DNA of 6,812 nt. Origin: an uncultured Oceanospirillales bacterium. Lineage in GTDB: Bacteria > Pseudomonadota > Gammaproteobacteria > Pseudomonadales > Litorivicinaceae. The notes beneath the pieces were generated by a model. That model did not search any database, was not told where the DNA came from, and saw only the letters and a program-made list of their open reading frames with translations. A program made the translations under genes and the position numbers. The stretch lies in the NCBI GenBank assembly GCA_913061245.1, contig CAJXTO010000079.1, forward strand, positions 1 through 6,812, written 5' to 3'. Of the stretch, positions 1 to 4,662 are shown piece after piece. The first letter of the stretch is position 1, and each line of letters opens with the position of its first letter.

Positions 1-8
1 GGAAGTCT

Positions 9-1709
9 ATGCAGAGCCGCATCAAAGATACCGGCATTGAGCTGTTAATCGTTTTTGGTATCGGGGGCCTCATCGGGACCCTCATCGCATGGACATCGAA
101 TGCCTATGTCTCAGGTGTAGAGTTTTTCACCGCGCTTCGAGAAAACAACTCGCTATTCGAAATTTCACTCGCTGGCAGCCAATTTGAACTCACCAGTTTG
201 ATATTTCTCTGGATCGCTGCCGGGATCGTTATTCTGATCCGCCGTGTTTTCGGCGTAGTGCGTTGGCATGGACCCGCAGACTCGATCTATCACGCACAAC
301 AGTCCAAAGAGCCTTTGGACATTAAACACGGGATAGCCTCAACATTAACCGCCTTTACCAGTGCAGCCGGCGGTGGTTCCGTTGGGCAATACGGACCGCT
401 TGTTCACTTCGGTGCGACGCTCGGCATTGCAGTCAAGCGCTTTGTCTCGTCGCGACTCTCTCATGAAGTGTATTTAGGTTGCGGTGTCGCGGCAGCCATC
501 TCAGCAGGATTTGGGGCACCGATTGCCGGTATTGTATTTGCCCACGAAGCGATCTTGCGCCACTTTTCAGTGCGGGCAATTGCGCCAATATCGATTGCTT
601 CTGTGACTGCATCTGCAGTCAGCCAAGCATTTTTTAATCCATCAGCAACCTTCAATATCTCAACATCTGCACCTGACCTGGTCTCGGTCATTCCTGTTTT
701 GATTATTGCCTCTCCGATTATTGCGATTGCGGCCATTATCTATATGGAAGCACTTCGTCGATCTGCCGCGTTTGCCAAGCAGACCGGCTGGTCAGCGGAG
801 CGACTGGTGATCACTGCAGCCACAGTATGTGGTTTGGTCGGGATCTGGATTCCAGAGATTCTCGGGCTCGGCATTGGAACTATCAATGCCATGCTGGATG
901 GAGCCTACCAGCTACCGGCACTCATGCTTCTGCTGGTCGTCAAAATCGCTATGACTGCGCTATGTATCGGTTTTGGGTTATTTGGAGGTGTCTTTTCTCC
1001 AGCACTCTTTGTCGGCGTTGCTGTCGGTGGTGTGATCAGTCAGATTGCGGTTGTCGTGGGTGTGCCTGACCTCAGTGTGGCAATCAGCATCGCTGCCATG
1101 GCCGCCGTCGCAGCCAATGTCATCGGTGCCCCAGTTGCCGCCGTACTGATCATCCTTGAACTCACACAATCATATGCCTACGCGGTGGCTGCACTGATGG
1201 CTGTCATGGCCTCCATGCTATTGACGCATCGGCTGTTTGGGCACTCATTCTTTGATCGACAACTTCTTGATCGAGGGATTGACCTCGCACTGGGGCGTGA
1301 AGCAATTGCCCTATCTCAGCACACACTTGAGACGCACTTGAGTGATGACTACGTCAAACTCAGTGAGACATCGACCGGCATAGAAGCCCTCGAACTCATG
1401 CGCCAAGCTGATCAAACTGAGGCCTACGTGGTTTCTGATTCCGGACGCTTGGCTGGAAAACTATCAGTTCACCAAGCGATTGAGGCTGGCGATCAGACAG
1501 TGTTCCAGTTCGCTGATGCAGACCCCATGCTCTTAAATCTTGATGACTCATTGCAGCACGCGATGCACACAGTCAGTGACTTCGTCGGGGAATCAGTTCC
1601 GATCATAGCCCGGGACACGCGAGAGCTTCTCGGCGTGATAACAGAAGGTGACTTGTTCAAAGCGGTTATCGATGTGCAATCGACTGTAAGGCATCAAGAG
1701 CGCGACTGA
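9..1709 (+). CDS. ClC-family chloride channel/transporter with C-terminal CBS domain pair, lacking the gating glutamate
   Basis: This is an inner-membrane anion transport protein of the ClC family, 566 residues from the first ATG in the window. Residues about 10-425 are rich in hydrophobic helices and carry the ClC core. The helix F region at 126-130 reads GQYGP, against GREGP in E. coli ClcA. The helix N motif GVFSP lies at 327-331. Residues about 440-560 form two CBS domains, usually nucleotide-binding or regulatory. By my manual alignment the E. coli residues Glu148, Glu203 and Tyr445 correspond to Tyr128, Ala181 and Phe415, and the GSGIP motif with Ser107 is replaced around residues 87-93 (HGPADSI). 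Classical Cl-/H+ exchange is therefore unlikely; a passive channel or another transport mode is an inference. The start is uncertain: GGAAG sits only three bases before the ATG, the frame is open to the left edge, and helix B begins only about ten residues in, so a few N-terminal residues may lie outside the window. The stop is followed by hemJ on the same strand. Confidence 0.93.
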   Translation: MQSRIKDTGIELLIVFGIGGLIGTLIAWTSNAYVSGVEFFTALRENNSLFEISLAGSQFELTSLIFLWIAAGIVILIRRVFGVVRWHGPADSIYHAQQSKEPLDIKHGIASTLTAFTSAAGGGSVGQYGPLVHFGATLGIAVKRFVSSRLSHEVYLGCGVAAAISAGFGAPIAGIVFAHEAILRHFSVRAIAPISIASVTASAVSQAFFNPSATFNISTSAPDLVSVIPVLIIASPIIAIAAIIYMEALRRSAAFAKQTGWSAERLVITAATVCGLVGIWIPEILGLGIGTINAMLDGAYQLPALMLLLVVKIAMTALCIGFGLFGGVFSPALFVGVAVGGVISQIAVVVGVPDLSVAISIAAMAAVAANVIGAPVAAVLIILELTQSYAYAVAALMAVMASMLLTHRLFGHSFFDRQLLDRGIDLALGREAIALSQHTLETHLSDDYVKLSETSTGIEALELMRQADQTEAYVVSDSGRLAGKLSVHQAIEAGDQTVFQFADADPMLLNLDDSLQHAMHTVSDFVGESVPIIARDTRELLGVITEGDLFKAVIDVQSTVRHQERD

Positions 1710-1711
1710 TC

Positions 1712-1740
1712 TTGCCTTTCAGTGACAGACTTGGTGTACT
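1712..1740 (+). promoter_or_regulatory. Candidate sigma70-type promoter for hemJ-thiE-hemL
   Basis: In the gap between the ClC gene and hemJ, TTGCCT (1712-1717) is separated by 17 bases from TGTACT (1735-1740). Each hexamer matches four of six consensus positions. TGG directly before the second hexamer fits an extended -10 element. A start near 1747 would leave a leader of under 20 bases containing the hemJ ribosome binding site. The match is weak and could be chance; readthrough from the ClC gene is equally possible. Confidence 0.3.
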
Positions 1741-1754
1741 CCTGTCTCCACTTT

Positions 1755-1760
1755 AGGAGG
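1755..1760 (+). promoter_or_regulatory. Ribosome binding site of hemJ
   Basis: A full AGGAGG Shine-Dalgarno sequence lies four bases before the hemJ ATG at 1765. It is the strongest such site in the window and fixes the hemJ start. CTCCT at 1739-1743 and CTCC at 1746-1749 could pair with it in a long enough transcript. Confidence 0.85.
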
Positions 1761-1764
1761 CACC

Positions 1765-2193
1765 ATGTTTCTTTGGATTAAAGCATTTCATCTCATCGCG
1801 GTCGTCACTTGGTTTGCGGCCTTGTTCTATCTCCCTCGGCTCTTCGTGTATCACGCGATGACCGACGCTACGGATACGGCAGGGATTGAACGTTTCAAAA
1901 TCATGGAAAGAAAACTGCTCAATGGCATCATGACTCCGTCAATGATCGTTACAGTTGCACTCGGTGTCTGGATGTTGATGCTTGTGCCTGAGTACATGAG
2001 CCAAGGCTGGATGCATGCAAAGCTCACCTTCGTCGTGCTGCTTCTTGGGTATCATCATTGGTGTATGAAAATCGTTAAAACATTTAAGAATGATGCCAAT
2101 ACTCGCAGCCATGTGTGGTATCGCTGGTTTAACGAAGCACCCGTCATTGCGTTAATTGCAATCGTGATCCTGGTCATTGTTAAACCGTTCTGA
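1765..2193 (+). CDS. hemJ: Protoporphyrinogen IX oxidase HemJ
   Basis: HemJ (formerly UPF0093) is an integral inner-membrane protein that oxidises protoporphyrinogen IX to protoporphyrin IX, the step before iron insertion in heme synthesis. It replaces HemG or HemY in many bacteria. The 142-residue length is normal for the family. The N-terminus matches the HemJ signature well: the region WIKAFH with His9, then TWFAALFYLPRLFVYH at 15-30. Membrane segments are visible at about 5-25, 55-76, 84-103 and 124-140. HAKL at 84-87 with Lys86, followed by GYHH at 95-98, is the second conserved-looking block and carries candidate heme- or substrate-contacting residues. The start is set by AGGAGG four bases upstream. 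The stop overlaps the thiE start by one base (TGATG), so the two are probably translationally coupled. The physiological electron acceptor cannot be read from this window. Confidence 0.95.
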   Translation: MFLWIKAFHLIAVVTWFAALFYLPRLFVYHAMTDATDTAGIERFKIMERKLLNGIMTPSMIVTVALGVWMLMLVPEYMSQGWMHAKLTFVVLLLGYHHWCMKIVKTFKNDANTRSHVWYRWFNEAPVIALIAIVILVIVKPF

Positions 2194-2801
2194 TGCGGGG
2201 ACTTTATGTCATCACTGATGCGTCAATTGCTGACCCTGACCTGCTATATCGACAGGTCAGCGAGGCGCTTGACGGTGGTGCGAGTCTCGTTCAGTTTCGC
2301 CATAAAACCGTCGATGAAGGTCTGTATCTTGCGCTTGCCGAGGCAGTTGTCGAATCCTGTCACCAACATGGCACACCCTGTTTAATCAATGACAATGCCC
2401 GTATTGTGCAGACGGTTGGCGCGCAAGGGGCTCATCTCGGCCAAACCGATGGCTCTTTAAGCGAAGCACGCAACGCATTGGGTGCAGCCGCGATTCTTGG
2501 ACGCACATGCCATGATTCGAGAGAATTGATGGAAGAAGCCGTTGCCGACGGAGCGACATATTGTGCTTTTGGCCGGCTATTCGAGTCAGACACTAAACCT
2601 TCCGCCACCGGATTGTCTCTTCGACAACTCGGTCTGTTAGTTGAGGAATGTCCCGTCCCTGTTGTCGCAATTGGTGGCATCACAGCCGATAATGGCAGAC
2701 AAGTTTTAGATACCGGCGTGTCCATGCTCGCGGTATCAGGCGCTGTGTTTCGAGCACCAGATATTGGTGAAGCAGCTCGCCAACTTACAGAATTATTTTA
2801 A
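2193..2801 (+). CDS. thiE: Thiamine phosphate synthase
   Basis: ThiE is a cytoplasmic enzyme that couples hydroxymethylpyrimidine diphosphate to thiazole phosphate, giving thiamine phosphate and pyrophosphate. The 202 residues form a TIM barrel of usual length. Visible signatures are YVITD (5-9), QFRHK (34-38; substrate diphosphate contacts), LINDN (64-68, with Asn66-Asp67), HLGQTD (81-86, Asp86 a likely Mg ligand), FGRLF...TK (126-135, with Lys135), AIGGI (159-163) and VSG (181-183). In the GRTCH segment Thr105 stands where B. subtilis ThiE has Ser130, a conservative change. No clear Shine-Dalgarno precedes the ATG, which shares its A with the hemJ TGA, so translation probably depends on ribosomes finishing hemJ. 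hemL follows after 10 bases. The thiE-hemL pairing is common in gammaproteobacteria; no functional link between the two products is implied. I see no thiamine riboswitch upstream. Confidence 0.96.
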   Translation: MRGLYVITDASIADPDLLYRQVSEALDGGASLVQFRHKTVDEGLYLALAEAVVESCHQHGTPCLINDNARIVQTVGAQGAHLGQTDGSLSEARNALGAAAILGRTCHDSRELMEEAVADGATYCAFGRLFESDTKPSATGLSLRQLGLLVEECPVPVVAIGGITADNGRQVLDTGVSMLAVSGAVFRAPDIGEAARQLTELF

Positions 2802-2805
2802 GGAA
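2800..2805 (+). promoter_or_regulatory. Ribosome binding site of hemL
   Basis: AAGGAA overlaps the end of the thiE stop codon and lies six bases before the ATG at 2812. It supports that ATG over an upstream in-frame codon at 2764, which would overlap thiE by 38 bases and add 16 residues not found at the start of HemL proteins. Confidence 0.75.
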
Positions 2806-2811
2806 CAATGC

Positions 2812-4089
2812 ATGTCTAAATCAGAACAACTCTTTGAGCGAGCCAGCCAATCAATTGCCGGCGGCGTGAACTCTCCCGTGCGAGCATTCCGTGCTGTTGG
2901 TGGTACGCCTGTTTTCTTCAGCAAGGCTGAGGGACCCTATCTTTATGATGCTGACGGCAAACAATATATCGATTATGTGGGTAGCTGGGGGCCAATGATT
3001 GCGGGGCATGCCAATCCACGAGTATTACAGGCTGTGCGTGATGCCATTGAAAACGGATTGTCGTTTGGTGCACCGACCGCAATCGAAACAGATATGGCAG
3101 AGCTCGTAAAATCGTTCTTTCCGTCGATGGAAAAGCTTCGGTTTTGCTCAAGCGGTACCGAAGCAACGATGAGCGCGATCCGTCTTGCACGCGGGTTTAC
3201 CGGACGCGACACCATTGTGAAATTTGAAGGGTGTTACCACGGGCACTCTGACAGTCTTCTGGTCAAAGCAGGCTCTGGCGCCCTCACCTTTGGCGTTCCG
3301 AGTTCACCGGGTGTCCCAGCTGATCTTGCGAAACACACGCTCAACCTACCCTTCAATGATTTAGATGCGGCAACAGAACTCTTTCAGCAACAAGGTGACT
3401 CGATCGCATGCATCATCATTGAGCCCATCACAGGCAATATGAACATGATTTTACCGGAGCCCGGGTATCTTGAGGGACTTCGGGCGCTGTGTGACCAATA
3501 CGGCGTCGTATTGATTTTTGACGAAGTCATGACGGGTTTCCGTGTTGCCAAAGGTGGCGCACAAGCACTTACCAACATCCGTCCGGACCTTACTTGCCTT
3601 GGCAAAATTATCGGCGGCGGTATGCCTGTGGGCGCGTTTGGTGGGCGTCAAGACATCATGGACATGCTCGCTCCACTCGGGCCCGTATATCAAGCCGGCA
3701 CGCTGTCAGGTAATCCTGTAGCGATGGCTGCAGGTATTGCGACGCTCTCTGAGTTATCGCAACCGGGATTTTATGATGGCCTGAGTGCCGCTACTGAACG
3801 CTTTGTTTCGGGGATGATCTCAGAAGCCTCTGACGCAGGCATTGCGATGCAAGGCGTCAGTCGTGGAGGCATGTTTGGATTATTTTTCGCAGACCAACCA
3901 GTCACTTCATTTGCTGAAGTCACAGCCTGCGATGAAGAGATCTTTAAACGCTTCTTCCATTTAATGCTCGACCGCGGCGTTTATCTTGCGCCGTCGATGT
4001 ATGAAGCAGGATTTGTATCTTCAACACACAGCGAGTCTGTAATTGACGCGACTCTCGATGCTGCGAAAGACGCCTTTTCGGCCCTTTAA
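2812..4089 (+). CDS. hemL: Glutamate-1-semialdehyde 2,1-aminomutase
   Basis: HemL is a cytoplasmic, PLP-dependent class III aminotransferase-fold enzyme. It converts glutamate-1-semialdehyde to 5-aminolevulinate, the committed precursor of heme and other tetrapyrroles in the C5 pathway. The product is 425 residues, close to the usual 426-427. It opens with the typical SEQLFERA...GGVNSPVRAF block. SSGTEA at 113-118 binds the cofactor phosphate, and the mobile gate region lies around 152-180 (KAGSGALTFG onward). FDEVMTGFR at 236-244 carries the PLP-ring aspartate, Asp237. LGKIIGGGMPVG at 263-274 contains the Schiff-base lysine, Lys265, the same number as in E. coli. All key residues appear intact. 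The gene starts 10 bases after thiE, most likely as the last gene of hemJ-thiE-hemL. Its stop overlaps the stop of the convergent lipoprotein gene. Confidence 0.97.
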   Translation: MSKSEQLFERASQSIAGGVNSPVRAFRAVGGTPVFFSKAEGPYLYDADGKQYIDYVGSWGPMIAGHANPRVLQAVRDAIENGLSFGAPTAIETDMAELVKSFFPSMEKLRFCSSGTEATMSAIRLARGFTGRDTIVKFEGCYHGHSDSLLVKAGSGALTFGVPSSPGVPADLAKHTLNLPFNDLDAATELFQQQGDSIACIIIEPITGNMNMILPEPGYLEGLRALCDQYGVVLIFDEVMTGFRVAKGGAQALTNIRPDLTCLGKIIGGGMPVGAFGGRQDIMDMLAPLGPVYQAGTLSGNPVAMAAGIATLSELSQPGFYDGLSAATERFVSGMISEASDAGIAMQGVSRGGMFGLFFADQPVTSFAEVTACDEEIFKRFFHLMLDRGVYLAPSMYEAGFVSSTHSESVIDATLDAAKDAFSAL

Positions 4090-4661
4090 GATCCCGAGGC
4101 GCGCGCCAGTTGGCGCGCTTCTGCTGCACCAGCTGTATCACCCAGAGCATCTTTTGATCGTGCGATAACGGTATATAAATCACGCTTCATCGCTTGATCA
4201 GTTCCCGCGAGATCCACACCCTGTGTCGCGATATTCACAGCGTCCTCAAGACTTCCCTGCTCTAATCGCACGCTCGATAATTGGAAATACACTTCAGGTT
4301 CAGTCGGTGCAATGCGCTGGGCACGTTCGAGACGCGCTGACGCTCCAGCCAAGTCTCCAGCCGTCCTTAATTCATCAGCTTGCTCGAGAAGTGACAAAAC
4401 GGCAGGCGGAATTTCTGTTTGCCCTTTTGGTTGATCAATCGGCTCAATTTTCGCAACAGGTTCGATCGGATTAGTCTGATTACGCTCACCCTTTTCACGG
4501 CGTGTATCAGGTGCAGACATCGAAATAACACGCGTCGATGATGACACTCGATCATCCTCATTAGCGCGCCAAGACGCGTCAACCACCGGCGGCCGCGACA
4601 CAGGCGCCTGCGTACATCCAACCATGATTGCCAAACACGCCAAACTCAAACCGAGTCGCAT
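4086..4661 (-). CDS. Outer-membrane TPR lipoprotein, probable LpoP-type activator of PBP1b
   Basis: This is a 191-residue lipoprotein. Residues 1-15 form a signal peptide (MRLGLSLACLAIMVG) ahead of Cys16, the lipidation site. Met at -3 is unusual but tolerable in a lipobox. Thr at +2 gives no inner-membrane retention signal, so outer-membrane sorting is likely. Residues about 17-85 are polar and proline-containing, probably a flexible tether. Residues about 88-190 form roughly three TPR-like helical hairpins, with Gly-Asp/Ser-Leu turns and Ala-rich B helices (GDLAGASA, GSLEDAV, GDTAGAA). The gene starts one base after the PBP1b stop on the same strand. In Pseudomonas aeruginosa the TPR lipoprotein LpoP activates PBP1b and is encoded beside it. 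I infer the same role here from lipidation, TPRs and position, not from a sequence comparison. The ATG at 4661 is chosen because GGAGG precedes it by five bases; a TTG at 4673 is in frame but overlaps PBP1b. Another TPR lipoprotein function remains possible. Confidence 0.85.
   Translation of the reverse strand: MRLGLSLACLAIMVGCTQAPVSRPPVVDASWRANEDDRVSSSTRVISMSAPDTRREKGERNQTNPIEPVAKIEPIDQPKGQTEIPPAVLSLLEQADELRTAGDLAGASARLERAQRIAPTEPEVYFQLSSVRLEQGSLEDAVNIATQGVDLAGTDQAMKRDLYTVIARSKDALGDTAGAAEARQLARASGS
4101..4118. terminator. GC-only hairpin just past hemL, possible transcription end site
   Basis: GCGCGCC, AGTT and GGCGCGC form a perfect 7-bp stem with a four-base loop, beginning 12 bases after the hemL stop. 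No run of T follows on either strand, so it is not a standard intrinsic terminator; it could slow polymerase or protect a 3' end. It lies inside the convergent lipoprotein gene and encodes part of its alanine/arginine-rich C-terminus, so codon composition alone may explain it. Confidence 0.35.
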
Positions 4662-4662
4662 C

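Noticed and set aside
461..1169. Antisense and alternate-frame open frames inside the ClC gene
   Set aside because: They fall wholly within a convincing ClC coding region, their translations resemble no family, and none has a good ribosome binding site.
9..1709. Assignment of the ClC protein as a CLC-F fluoride exporter
   Set aside because: CLC-F proteins keep a gating glutamate for F-/H+ exchange, and this protein has Tyr there. There is no fluoride riboswitch-like leader visible and no fluoride-related neighbour.
1710..2260. Thiamine (TPP) riboswitch controlling thiE
   Set aside because: thiE overlaps hemJ and has no leader. The gap before hemJ is only 55 bases and lacks the CTGAGA-type conserved elements of the TPP aptamer.
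2764..2811. Longer hemL start adding 16 residues
   Set aside because: It would overlap thiE by 38 bases, the added residues do not look like HemL, and the ATG at 2812 has AAGGAA at proper spacing with the usual MSKSEQLF-type beginning.
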